From Knufia peltigerae (taxonomy: Eukaryota > Ascomycota > Eurotiomycetes > Chaetothyriales > Trichomeriaceae), in assembly GCA_030247855.1 (NCBI GenBank), contig JAPDRN010000158.1, positions 1-64,000 of the forward strand: a stretch of DNA of 64,000 nt, written 5' to 3'. The notes under the pieces were generated by a model, which saw only the letters and a list, made by a program, of their open reading frames with translations, searched no databases and had not been told where the DNA came from. Both the position numbers and the translations under genes were made by a program. Numbering within the stretch: the first letter of the stretch is position 1; each line of letters begins with the position of its first letter. Below are positions 1 through 7,852 of the stretch, piece after piece.

Positions 1-1089
1 CAGGCCACCGCCGCCATCCCAGTCCAGACCGATGCCGACGTGCTCGGGGCCGACCACCTTCAGGATGTGCTCGAAATGGGCGAAGAAGTCGTCCAGGCTG
101 GCGTGGCGCACCGGGTGTTCGTGGTCCAGTGCCTGCTCGGCCTTCTGCAGCACCACGCCCTGTTCGATGGTCATGCCTTCCCAGCCCCCCAGCTGCTTGC
201 TCAGGGCTTCTTCGGCCTGCTTGCGCTCGGGCGACTTGGCGGTGTCGATCAGGTAGCCGCCATACGCGTTCACCTGGATCACCCCGCCGGCCTTGGCCAG
301 CCTGCGCAGGCGTGCGTCATCGAGGTTGCGTGGGTGGTCGTAGATTGCCTTGGCCGAGCTGTGCGACAGCACGAACGGTACCGGCATCATCGCCAGCAGA
401 TCGTCGAACACGGCATCGGAGGCGTGCGATTGGTCGATGACGATGCCCAGCTTCACCGCGGAGCGCACCAGGTCCTTGCCGGCTGGGCTCAGGCCCTTCC
501 ATTCAGCGCCCTTGGGGTCGGTGGCCGAGTCGGCGAACTCGTTGTTGGCGAAGTGCACGGTGCTGAGCAGGCGCAGGCCCGCCCGGTGATAGAACGACAG
601 CAGGCTGGGATCGGCCACCAGCGGACTGGCGTTCTCCATGCTGATGTAGACCACGCGCTTTCCGGCGGCCTTGATCCGCGCCGCGTCATCGGCGGTCAGC
701 GCCAATGCGAAGCGCTCGGGATTGGCGGCCAGCATCTGCCGGATCTCCAGCAACCGCTGCAGTCCATGGTCGCGCTCGGCCAGATGCGCGGCGGCCGTGC
801 GGTCGCCCTGGTCGGTATAGATTGCCCAGAAGCCGCCATCCAGCGCGCCTTCGACCATGCGTGGGTAATCCACCTGCGAGAGCGCATTGCGGTCGTGCCG
901 CTGCTCGATGTCGAAGCCGTCGCGGCCGAAGTTGGCAGGCGTATCCAGATGGCTGTCCAAGGTCAGCAGGCGCTGCTGCAGTGCCTTGGCACGGGCCAGC
1001 TCCTGCGCGCTGAAGTCGATGGCATGGGCGGACAGCGGCGCACTCAGCGCCAGTGCGAGCAGCAGGGACAGACGACGCAACGACGGCAT
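1..1089 (-). CDS. M19 family membrane dipeptidase, 3' end cut by window edge
   Basis: Zinc-dependent dipeptidase of peptidase family M19 (renal dipeptidase-like), probably exported and acting in the periplasm. The reading frame runs from an ATG at 1089 off the window start, giving 363 codons. The N-terminus (MPSLRRLSLLLALALSAPLSAHA) is a clear signal peptide. Family landmarks are the zinc-ligand pair in TLDSHLDTP (usually HxD near the N-terminus), the stretch VIDQSHASD, FVLSHSSAK, and GIGLDWDGGG close to the window edge, which matches the family's G(S/L)DFDG region. A second in-frame ATG lies 6 bases upstream at 1095. The gene is divergent from the next gene, with about 155 bases between them. 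The missing C-terminus lies outside the window. Confidence 0.85.
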   Translation of the reverse strand, partial: MPSLRRLSLLLALALSAPLSAHAIDFSAQELARAKALQQRLLTLDSHLDTPANFGRDGFDIEQRHDRNALSQVDYPRMVEGALDGGFWAIYTDQGDRTAAAHLAERDHGLQRLLEIRQMLAANPERFALALTADDAARIKAAGKRVVYISMENASPLVADPSLLSFYHRAGLRLLSTVHFANNEFADSATDPKGAEWKGLSPAGKDLVRSAVKLGIVIDQSHASDAVFDDLLAMMPVPFVLSHSSAKAIYDHPRNLDDARLRRLAKAGGVIQVNAYGGYLIDTAKSPERKQAEEALSKQLGGWEGMTIEQGVVLQKAEQALDHEHPVRHASLDDFFAHFEHILKVVGPEHVGIGLDWDGGGGL

Positions 1090-1244
1090 GGGCATCCACC
1101 AGCAATGGGAAGGACACGACCATAGCGCCGCGACGGCCAACGCCGGTAGTGCCGCATGATCCGCCAGCTCCATTACACTCGCCGGCAGCCGATAGGTCAG
1201 CGTGCAGCACCGCGCGCTGCGTCGACCATGGAATGGAAGCATCG

Positions 1245-2063
1245 ATGTCGAACTCCCAGCCTCCCGCGCTGCCCGTGCAGGGCCAGGCGCCCGTCCCCGC
1301 CAGCGTGGTCACCGTCGAGCAGCTCAAGCGTGATGTGCTGCCAACATTGTTTGCCGGGCGCACCGACATCGGCCGCTATGGCCCGGCCGACCTGGCCAGC
1401 GCCAGCGCCGAGCCGGCCTGGCAGGATGGCAGCGCCAACGCACTGGCCCAGGCGCTTGCCGAGCTGGTCAGCCGGCTGTCCGAACATGATCCCAATGCGC
1501 TGCTGCAGCGCGCGGGATGGTGGAAGCGGTTCACCGGTGCCGATATCGAAGAACGCCTGCGCCGTCGCATTGCCATGGGCAGCAACGGCGATGTTCTGGC
1601 CAGGATCGAGCGCGAGGCCATCGCCGTGCGTGCCAGCGTCGATCGACTGGATGCGCAGCTGCTCGAGCATGACGTGCAGGGGGTGCGACTGCAGGTGTAC
1701 ATCGATGCAGGCGTACAGTTCCTGCAGGAGCTGCCAGCGGCCGTCGACAACGACGATGACGCGCCGGTGCTCGACCGTCCGGTCGAGCGGCTGCAACGCC
1801 GCGTAGCCAACCTGACCGCGCTGCTGGCCAGCCATTCGATGAGCCGGATGCAGGTGCAGCTGGCACGCAGCCACGCCATCGACCTGCTGGATCGTTACAG
1901 CGAGACGGTGCAGATCCTGCTGCCGATCTGGCGCCAGACCATCCAGGCGCTGCACAACAGCGACAACGCCAGCCCGCAGATGATCGCCAGCGCGGCCCAG
2001 GCACAGGACCAGCTGAAACAGGCCCTGCAGCAGTTGCTGCGCACATCGGCGGTGCCGGCATGA
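1245..2063 (+). CDS. Helical protein, possibly TelA/KlaA (toxic anion resistance)-like
   Basis: A 272-residue, alpha-helical, soluble protein with no signal peptide. ATG 1245 has GGAAG five bases upstream; an in-frame ATG at 1233 is an alternative. The C-terminal half contains long helices ending in ARSHAIDLLDRYSETVQILLPIW, which recalls the C-terminal region of TelA/KlaA toxic-anion-resistance proteins, where a paired-helix region leads into a conserved LP(L/I)W segment. That resemblance is by eye only and the protein is shorter than typical TelA. The stop overlaps the start of the downstream membrane-protein gene (ATGA), so the two are almost certainly co-translated and may form a membrane-linked pair. 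Function unknown. Confidence 0.6.
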   Translation: MSNSQPPALPVQGQAPVPASVVTVEQLKRDVLPTLFAGRTDIGRYGPADLASASAEPAWQDGSANALAQALAELVSRLSEHDPNALLQRAGWWKRFTGADIEERLRRRIAMGSNGDVLARIEREAIAVRASVDRLDAQLLEHDVQGVRLQVYIDAGVQFLQELPAAVDNDDDAPVLDRPVERLQRRVANLTALLASHSMSRMQVQLARSHAIDLLDRYSETVQILLPIWRQTIQALHNSDNASPQMIASAAQAQDQLKQALQQLLRTSAVPA

Positions 2064-2926
2064 GCGCGCCGGTACGCGATCCGCTGCAGATCCCGCCGGA
2101 TCTGCAGGCGCGGGTGGAAGCTGTTCCGGGCCTGCGCGCGCTCTACCGGCGGGCCTCGCTGCTGCGGGTCTTCGGCCTGGCCTGCCTTCCGCTGGCGGCA
2201 ACGGCGCTGTCCTACATGGCGCTGGCATTCACCGGCACCGAGCTGGGCCCGCCGTCGTGGGCGCACGTGCCGGCGGGCTATGGGGCGAAGGACACAGGCA
2301 AGCAGCTGCTCATCCTGATGGTCATGACCCCTTTGCTGCTGGTGTGGATGTACTTCGGTGTGCGCGACCTGCTCGGCCGCCATCGCGTTCGCCGCTTCGC
2401 CTGGTCGTTCGCCCTGGGTTCGATGCTGCTGTGCGGTGCATTGGGAAGCGTGGGCATCACCGCGCCCGCCGTGGGCCAGGGCGATCGCCTCGACCATCGC
2501 CAGCTGGACGCGCTCATCGCCAGTCCAGACTTCAGCAGCTTCAGCCCCCAGTGGCAGGCCTATCTGCGTGCACAGCAGGAGCTTCCCTACGGCGTGGCCT
2601 CGTCGGCCGTGGTCGCCACTGCCCATGCATTGGCCAATGGCGAAGACATCGGTGTTCCGGTATCGCCGGCAATGCAGTCCCGCTTCGAGAAAGCAGCGGG
2701 GCTGCCCCGCTCTGAACGGTCGCAGCGATGGCATCACCAGCGTCTGCTGGGCTGGCTTCTGTTCGACGTCGGCTGGGTGCTCGCACTGCTCGCGGTACCG
2801 GCGCTGCTTGCGCTGGGTGCGGTGGCGATGGTGCTCGGCCACCATCTGCGGCGCAGGTCCGAGGTGATCAACGGGTTGCTGCAGCAGCTGCAGCCGGTTC
2901 CTGCGCCGCCCCGCGCGCAGCCCTGA
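2060..2926 (+). CDS. Polytopic membrane protein of unknown function
   Basis: A 288-residue inner-membrane protein whose ATG overlaps the previous stop by four bases, so it is translationally coupled to the TelA-like gene. Hydrophobic segments are visible near residues 37-57, 82-100, 113-132 and 232-262; the region between the third and fourth (about 135-225) is polar and could be a periplasmic domain. The C-terminus is short and proline-rich. I do not recognise the family. The coupled TelA-like partner suggests an envelope stress or ion-related role, but this is inference from context only. Confidence 0.6.
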   Translation: MSAPVRDPLQIPPDLQARVEAVPGLRALYRRASLLRVFGLACLPLAATALSYMALAFTGTELGPPSWAHVPAGYGAKDTGKQLLILMVMTPLLLVWMYFGVRDLLGRHRVRRFAWSFALGSMLLCGALGSVGITAPAVGQGDRLDHRQLDALIASPDFSSFSPQWQAYLRAQQELPYGVASSAVVATAHALANGEDIGVPVSPAMQSRFEKAAGLPRSERSQRWHHQRLLGWLLFDVGWVLALLAVPALLALGAVAMVLGHHLRRRSEVINGLLQQLQPVPAPPRAQP

Positions 2927-2963
2927 GGCCGGCGCGCGCGGACAGTCTTCCGCGCTGTGCACG

Positions 2964-2986
2964 GGAGCCGAGCATCACTCGGCTCC
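2964..2986. repeat. Hairpin repeat between convergent genes
   Basis: GGAGCCGAG-CATCA-CTCGGCTCC is a perfect 9-bp inverted repeat between the convergent membrane-protein gene and rlmI. It lacks a T-run, so it resembles the dispersed hairpins of this genome more than an intrinsic terminator, though it may protect both 3' ends. Confidence 0.6.
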
Positions 2987-2998
2987 ACGCGCCGTGGC

Positions 2999-4168
2999 TC
3001 AGTCCACCACGCGGCAGAACACGGCCTTCAGGTAACGCGATTCCTGCACGTGGGCCATGAACGGATGGTCCGGGCCGGCGCCGGCCACCTTCAGGATCTG
3101 GATGGTACGGCCGGAGAAGTACGCCGCACGACGCAGCATGTCCAGGAACTGGTCCTCGGCCACCAGGCCGGTGCAGGAGAACGTGGCGAACAGGCCACCG
3201 GGCTTGACCACGCCCAGCGCCAGCTTGTTCATGTCCAGGTACTTCTTCAGCGCGGTAATCACCTGCTCGCGATCGCGGGTCATCTTCGCCGGGTCCAGGA
3301 TCACCACGTCGTACTTCTCGCCGCGGTTGGCCGCATCACGCAGCCACGGGAAGATGTCGGACTGGACGAACTTCGGGCGCACGTTGTTCAGACGCGAATT
3401 GCCCTTGGCGATCTGGATGACGTCTTCATCAATATCGATGCCGACCACTTCAGATGCCCCGCGCGCGGCCGCATACACGGCGAAACCGCCGGTGTTGCAG
3501 CACAGGTCGAGCACGCTCTTGCCTTCCACCTGCTGGCTCAGCCACTCACGGTTCTCGCGCTGGTCGGCGAAGAAACCGGTCTTGTGCGCACCGGCCGGGT
3601 CGGCGCGGAACTTGATGCCGTACTCGGTGATCACCGACGCTTCGGTGGTGGTGTTGCCGTGGAAGTCGAAGCTTTCCTGCTTCTGCACGTGCTCGTCGGC
3701 GAAGCTGTGGAAGCGGCAACCCGGGAACTGTTCGCGCAGCGCGTCGTAGATCCACTCGCGGTGACGGAACATGCCGGCGGCGAAGAACTCCACCACTACC
3801 AGATCGTTGTAACGGTCCACCACCAGGCCGGAGAGGCCGTCGCCTTCGCTGTGCACCACACGCCAGGCGTCGGACACCGCATCAAGCTTCAGCACCTCAC
3901 GACGCAGCGACACCGCTTGGGCGATCTTGCGCGAGAACCAGCCGGCATCCACCGGGATCTGCGGGTCGGTTTCGAGGATGCGCACGGCAATACGCGAATG
4001 CCCGTTGTAGAAACCACGGCCGATGAACTCGCCATCCACGCCGACGACGTCGACGAGGGAGCCGGGCTTGGGCCGGACGGTCGGCTTCTCGACCAGTTTC
4101 TGGAAGATCCACGGGTGGCTGGAGCGCCACGCGTTCTTGAGGCGGACAACGGGAAGGGGGGTATTCAT
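2999..4168 (-). CDS. rlmI: 23S rRNA cytosine-C5 methyltransferase RlmI-like
   Basis: Class I SAM-dependent methyltransferase of the RlmI/YccW type, which in E. coli makes m5C1962 in 23S rRNA; cytoplasmic. The 389 residues match the family length. An N-terminal PUA-like RNA-binding region (about 1-75) is followed by a mixed domain and the Rossmann methyltransferase fold: SAM motif DLCCNTGG at 221-228, acidic GIDID at 243-247, LDPAKM at 291-296 and the catalytic-cysteine motif SCTG at 331-334. LDPAKM differs from the more usual DPPK form. ATG 4168 is used. The downstream gene is convergent, so rlmI is probably transcribed alone. Confidence 0.9.
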   Translation of the reverse strand: MNTPLPVVRLKNAWRSSHPWIFQKLVEKPTVRPKPGSLVDVVGVDGEFIGRGFYNGHSRIAVRILETDPQIPVDAGWFSRKIAQAVSLRREVLKLDAVSDAWRVVHSEGDGLSGLVVDRYNDLVVVEFFAAGMFRHREWIYDALREQFPGCRFHSFADEHVQKQESFDFHGNTTTEASVITEYGIKFRADPAGAHKTGFFADQRENREWLSQQVEGKSVLDLCCNTGGFAVYAAARGASEVVGIDIDEDVIQIAKGNSRLNNVRPKFVQSDIFPWLRDAANRGEKYDVVILDPAKMTRDREQVITALKKYLDMNKLALGVVKPGGLFATFSCTGLVAEDQFLDMLRRAAYFSGRTIQILKVAGAGPDHPFMAHVQESRYLKAVFCRVVD

Positions 4169-4191
4169 CCACCTATTGTAAACCGGGCGCT

Positions 4192-4271
4192 GGGGTCAGA
4201 TCCCCACAGGGGCTCTGACCCCTTGGTCGTCGTGGGCATGGGGTCGGATCCCCTGCGGGGATCCGAGCCCC
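4192..4271. repeat. Two GGGGTC-type hairpin repeats in tandem
   Basis: Two related imperfect palindromes, 4192-4222 (GGGGTCAGATCCCC, then GGGGCTCTGACCCC after a 3-base spacer) and 4240-4271 (GGGGTCGGATCCCC, then GGGGATCCGAGCCCC). A third copy lies at 6365-6395. They form a dispersed repeat family different from the GTAG hairpins. The pair sits just upstream of the riboswitch, between the divergent rlmI and terC genes. Confidence 0.75.
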
Positions 4272-4317
4272 GCCCCAGGGCATTTGACGCCGGCCCGGCC
4301 AGGCCGCAGAATCGGCG

Positions 4318-4440
4318 GCAGAAGGGGAGTAGCTCCCAGACGTTGTCGCCGTCAATTCGAGCCCGCAGGCTCCGGTGCAACGGCAGTTCCGGCCCATCGG
4401 AACTGCGAGCGAGACCTTCGCCGTACTGGCGAAGCTCTGT
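4318..4440 (+). promoter_or_regulatory. yybP-ykoY type (Mn2+) riboswitch upstream of terC
   Basis: The leader contains the two conserved internal-loop signatures of the yybP-ykoY class: GGGGAGTAGC at 4324-4333 and GAGACCTTCGCC at 4411-4422. Between them lies a perfect hairpin, CAGTTCC (4384-4390) with GGAACTG (4399-4405). CTTCGCC (4415-4421) can instead pair with GGCGAAG (4428-4434), an alternative stem that would use part of the second signature and could be the switching element. Known members sense Mn2+ and control membrane proteins including the TerC-family alx of E. coli, as here. Exact boundaries are approximate. Confidence 0.88.
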
Positions 4441-4521
4441 CCCTGGATCCCCTCCCGATCCTCCGTTGCAGATCCTCGCCGTCCGGCTTGAGGCATTTTT
4501 CATTTCCCAACGGACAAACCC

Positions 4522-5478
4522 ATGCAGACGATCGGTAATTTGTGGTTGTGGGGCGGCTTCGCAGCGGTGGTGGTCATCGCCCTGCTGGTCGACCTCGTAT
4601 TGATGCGCCATGGTGGCCCGCACAAGGTCACCTTCAAGGAGGCCCTGTGGTGGTCCATCGGCTGGGTGGCGCTGGCGCTGGCCTTCAACGGCGGCCTCTG
4701 GTTCTACCTGAACGAGACCGCCGGCCAGGTCGTGGCCAACAAGGTCGGCCTGGAGTTCCTGACCGGCTACCTGGTCGAGAAGGCGCTGGCGGTGGACAAC
4801 ATCTTTGTCTTCCTGATGATCATGAGCTACTTCGCGGTGCCGGAGGAACAGCGCCAGAAGGTGCTGATCATCGGCATCCTGGGTGCGATCGTGCTGCGTA
4901 CGATCATGATCTTCGCCGGCAGCGTGCTGATCACCCAGTTCCATTGGCTGCTCTACGTGTTCGGCGCCTTCCTGCTCTTCACCGGCTGGAAGATGTGGTT
5001 CGCCGCGGGCCAGGAGCCTGACCTGGAAGCCAATCCGGCCCTGCGCTGGATGCGCAAGCACCTGCGCCTGCTGCCGGACTACGAAGGCAGCGTGATGAGC
5101 GTCAAGCGCGACGGCGTGCGCTGGTTCACCCCGCTGTTCGCGGTGCTGATCCTGATCGCGGTGACCGACGTGATCTTCGCGGTGGACAGCATCCCGGCGA
5201 TCTTCGCGATCACCACCGACCCGTTCATCGTGCTGACCTCCAACGTGTTCGCGGTGCTCGGCCTGCGTGCGATGTTCTTCCTGCTGGCCGGCATGGCCGA
5301 CCGCTTCCACCTGCTGCCGTACGGCCTGGCCCTGGTGCTGGCCTTCATCGGCGTCAAGATGATGATCATCGACCTGTTCAAGATCCCGACCCCGATCTCG
5401 CTGGGCGTGGTCGCGGTGATCATCGCCGCCACGGTGGTGCTGAGCCTGAAGAACCCGCCGAAGGAAGGCGGCGCCTGA
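4522..5478 (+). CDS. TerC/Alx family membrane protein, probable manganese exporter
   Basis: A 318-residue inner-membrane protein of the TerC family, closest in layout to E. coli Alx. At least seven hydrophobic helices are visible. The family signature acidic segments are in helix 3 (EKALAVDNIF) and in the repeat-related VTDVIFAVDSIPAIF. Alx-type proteins are linked to manganese export and to alkaline response. The leader carries a yybP-ykoY riboswitch, so expression should rise with Mn2+. The start codon lacks a strong purine-rich ribosome binding site, which fits riboswitch-controlled translation. Monocistronic; the rhomboid gene follows after about 105 bases. Confidence 0.9.
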   Translation: MQTIGNLWLWGGFAAVVVIALLVDLVLMRHGGPHKVTFKEALWWSIGWVALALAFNGGLWFYLNETAGQVVANKVGLEFLTGYLVEKALAVDNIFVFLMIMSYFAVPEEQRQKVLIIGILGAIVLRTIMIFAGSVLITQFHWLLYVFGAFLLFTGWKMWFAAGQEPDLEANPALRWMRKHLRLLPDYEGSVMSVKRDGVRWFTPLFAVLILIAVTDVIFAVDSIPAIFAITTDPFIVLTSNVFAVLGLRAMFFLLAGMADRFHLLPYGLALVLAFIGVKMMIIDLFKIPTPISLGVVAVIIAATVVLSLKNPPKEGGA

Positions 5479-5584
5479 TCCAGGCGTCTTGAAGGGTGCG
5501 GCTGGTAGATTGTCCCGCCGGCCGCCTCCACTCTCCCGCAGCGGTGGCCTTGGTTTCGCGCCGGCCACCGCCATTGCTGAGGGT

Positions 5585-6355
5585 ATGAACACGAACGCGC
5601 CCCTGCCCGCCGGCGACGCGCCGGCCGACCGCAACGACCGCACGCGCATCCTGCGCGCCTTCAATGCCAGCCTGGCCGCCGTGCTGGTGCTGGTGGCCGT
5701 GTTCGCCCTGCAGGACCATTTCGACTGGCGACCCTGGGCCGTGGCACCGCTGGAAGCCAAGGGCCTGCTCGGCCTGATCGGCGGACCGCTGCTGCATGCC
5801 TCGGTCGAACACATCGCCGCCAACAGCGCCGCGATCCTGATCCTCGGCACCCTCGCCGGCAGCGTCTATCCCAAGGCCACGCTACGTGCCCTGCCCCTGC
5901 TCTGGGTTGGCTCGGGCATCGGCGCGTGGATGCTGGGCAACCCCGGCAGCTTCCATCTCGGCGCCAGTGGCGTCACCCACGGCCTGATGTTCCTGCTGGC
6001 CAGCCTCGGCCTGCTGCGCCGCGACCGCGCAGCCATTGCCACCGGGCTGATCGGCATGCTGTTCTACGGCGGCATGCTGATGACCGTGCTGCCGCACGCC
6101 GACGGCGTGTCCTGGCAATCGCACATGGGCGGAGCCTTCGCCGGCATCATCGCCGCACTGCTGTTCCGCAATGCCGACCCGTTGCCGCCGCGCCCGCGCT
6201 ACAGCTGGGAGGACGAGGAAGACGAGGTCGAGCCGCTGGCCGACGACGAACTCGAGCCGCCGTCGCCGCAGCGCGTGCCGGTGCTGTGGCAGCCACGCGA
6301 AGGGCAGGACTATGTGGTGATCCCGTTCCGGCGGCCGGAAGACCCGCGCGGTTGA
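5585..6355 (+). CDS. Rhomboid family intramembrane serine protease
   Basis: A 256-residue membrane protease. The nucleophile is Ser128 in GASG (126-129) on one helix, and the general base is His180 in SHMGGAFAG, both intact, so it should be catalytically active. H71 and H76/N80 in the HASVEHIAAN region match the family's conserved H/N oxyanion helix. Six or so hydrophobic segments cover residues 25-195; the C-terminal 60 residues are acidic and proline-rich, probably cytoplasmic. The start at 5585 (GAGGGTATG) is preferred because the upstream extension is low-complexity; its spacing to GAGG is short. The downstream gene is convergent. Confidence 0.88.
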   Translation: MNTNAPLPAGDAPADRNDRTRILRAFNASLAAVLVLVAVFALQDHFDWRPWAVAPLEAKGLLGLIGGPLLHASVEHIAANSAAILILGTLAGSVYPKATLRALPLLWVGSGIGAWMLGNPGSFHLGASGVTHGLMFLLASLGLLRRDRAAIATGLIGMLFYGGMLMTVLPHADGVSWQSHMGGAFAGIIAALLFRNADPLPPRPRYSWEDEEDEVEPLADDELEPPSPQRVPVLWQPREGQDYVVIPFRRPEDPRG

Positions 6356-6364
6356 GCGGGTGGC

Positions 6365-6395
6365 GGGGTCGGATCCCCGAAGGGGCTCTGACCCC
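6365..6395. repeat. GGGGTC-type hairpin repeat, third copy
   Basis: GGGGTCGGATCCCC-GAA-GGGGCTCTGACCCC, nearly identical to the copy at 4192-4222. It lies just after the rhomboid stop codon and before a GTAG hairpin pair, in a convergent intergenic region. Confidence 0.75.
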
Positions 6396-6418
6396 GGGCG
6401 CCGCGTCCTCGCGTTCCG

Positions 6419-6507
6419 GTAGTCGCCGACTTTGGTCGGCGCTCATGCGTCCGGCGTCCATATATGCTCCCTGCGGTGACCGCGTGCCAACCAAGGTTGG
6501 CGCCTAC
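6419..6507. repeat. Inverted pair of GTAG hairpins (SMAG-type)
   Basis: Two GTAG-headed hairpins face each other: 6419-6444 on the plus strand (CGCCGAC-TTTG-GTCGGCG) and 6486-6507 on the minus strand (GCCAACC-TT-GGTTGGC). Each starts with GTAG, the mark of the SMAG repeats of S. maltophilia. They separate the convergent rhomboid and glycerophosphodiesterase genes. Confidence 0.8.
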
Positions 6508-6516
6508 CAGAGCGGG

Positions 6517-7632
6517 TCAGTTCGCCGCGTTTCCCGCCGCGCCCATTCCATCCACCGCCTGCCGGCCCAGTGCCGGATCATCGGTGAAGAAGGCATCGAT
6601 GCCGGTCGCCAGATAGGCACGCATCTCCGCGATCGACCCTTCCGCGTTGCGCGCATTGTCCGCGCCCTTGCGCAGGTTGCTGGCCTGGAAATGGTTCTCC
6701 GGGCGGAAGGTGTACGGGATCACCATCAGGCCCACCGCGTGCGCATCGCGCACCAGCGACGTCGGCGTGCCCAGCGCACCGTTGGCATCCAGCGGGATGA
6801 TCGAGCGCAGCTCCGGGCCGATGCCATCGGCATAGGTCGCAATCTCCTTCAGACCCGCCGGGGTCATCATCTGCGCATAGGTCAGCGCGCCGCCGGCCTT
6901 GGCGATGTCGGCCGGCTGGGTATCGCCCTTCCACAGCAGCTGCAGCAGGCGGATGTTGCTGCCACGCGGGATCTTGCCGCGCAGGTAACGCAGGTTGGCG
7001 GTCTCGAACGACTGGATGGTGACCGGGCCGACGTTGGTATAGGCGTTGCCACGCAGCGCAGCCAGCACCTTGTCTTCCATCGGCAGGCCGATCGACTGGA
7101 AATAGGTCGGGTGCTTGATCTCCGGCACCAGGCCGATGCCACGGTTGGCACGGCCGGCCTGCTGGACCAGGAACGCCAGGATCTCGTCCAGGCTGGCGAT
7201 GCGGAACTGGCCGTCATAGGCGGTGCTGCGGAACTCCGGCAAGCGCTCGCGGGCGTACAGGGTCTTCAGCTCGGCCAGGGTGAAGTCCTCGGTGAACCAG
7301 CCTTCGACCGTCTGTCCGTCGATGACCTTGCGGGTCTTCCGCTTGGCGAATTCCTTGTGCTCGGCCACGTCGGTGGTGCCGCCGATCTCGTTCTCGTGGC
7401 GGGCCACCATCACCCCGTCCTTGGTCATCACCAGGTCCGGTTCGATGTAGTCGGCGCCGTCGGCGATGGCCTGCGCATAGGCGGCCAACGTGTGTTCGGG
7501 CAGCAATGCGCTTGCACCGCGGTGGCCGTAGACCGACACCTTGGGCGCGGCCGGAGGGGAGGATTCAGCACTCATGGCCACCGATGGTGCCACGGCCAGC
7601 GACAACAACAACGCATGTCCCCACGACTTCAC
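6517..7632 (-). CDS. Periplasmic glycerophosphodiester phosphodiesterase (GlpQ-like)
   Basis: Hydrolyses glycerophosphodiesters to glycerol-3-phosphate and an alcohol. It has 371 residues from a GTG start at 7632, which has GGGGAA about eight bases upstream and opens directly into a signal peptide (MKSWGHALLLSLAVAPSVAMSA). Longer in-frame ATGs upstream lack a signal sequence at the correct place. The catalytic GHRG motif contains His37, with metal ligands E64 and D66 in YIEPD, and the GDPD-specific insertion and ETANLRYL/QLLW segments follow. Length and presence of a signal peptide fit periplasmic GlpQ rather than cytoplasmic UgpQ. Confidence 0.9.
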   Translation of the reverse strand: MKSWGHALLLSLAVAPSVAMSAESSPPAAPKVSVYGHRGASALLPEHTLAAYAQAIADGADYIEPDLVMTKDGVMVARHENEIGGTTDVAEHKEFAKRKTRKVIDGQTVEGWFTEDFTLAELKTLYARERLPEFRSTAYDGQFRIASLDEILAFLVQQAGRANRGIGLVPEIKHPTYFQSIGLPMEDKVLAALRGNAYTNVGPVTIQSFETANLRYLRGKIPRGSNIRLLQLLWKGDTQPADIAKAGGALTYAQMMTPAGLKEIATYADGIGPELRSIIPLDANGALGTPTSLVRDAHAVGLMVIPYTFRPENHFQASNLRKGADNARNAEGSIAEMRAYLATGIDAFFTDDPALGRQAVDGMGAAGNAAN

Positions 7633-7810
7633 TGCGACTTCCCCAAGCGGTTTGTGATGGGCGTCAGTATGCGGCGGGAATGTGACAGGTTGGGGGAGCC
7701 GGTGTTCGGCTGCCTGCGGTCGGCCAATGATCGCGCTGATCTCCATTCGGATTCGATTCTGCAATTTTTCCGATTGAACCGCGGAAAGGATGGGTCATAG
7801 CCTCGACTGA

Positions 7811-7826
7811 CCAACACCGATGTTGG
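7811..7826. repeat. Short hairpin at the edge of the Beta/sce7726 insert
   Basis: CCAACA-CCGA-TGTTGG lies about 27 bases before the start of the Beta-family gene, in an otherwise featureless 220-base gap. It resembles a degenerate dispersed hairpin without GTAG. It may mark the left border of the inserted segment. Confidence 0.4.
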
Positions 7827-7852
7827 CAGAGGACCAGACCATGGAGAAAACA

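Noticed and set aside
40..1125. Long open frame on the plus strand (361 codons) opposite the dipeptidase.
   Set aside because: It has no recognisable domain, is rich in the residues expected from reading GC-rich genes backwards, and lies opposite a clear M19 dipeptidase with a signal peptide.
6419..6507. Hairpin pair considered as a CRISPR-like array.
   Set aside because: Only two inverted copies with no regular spacers; these are dispersed GTAG hairpins.
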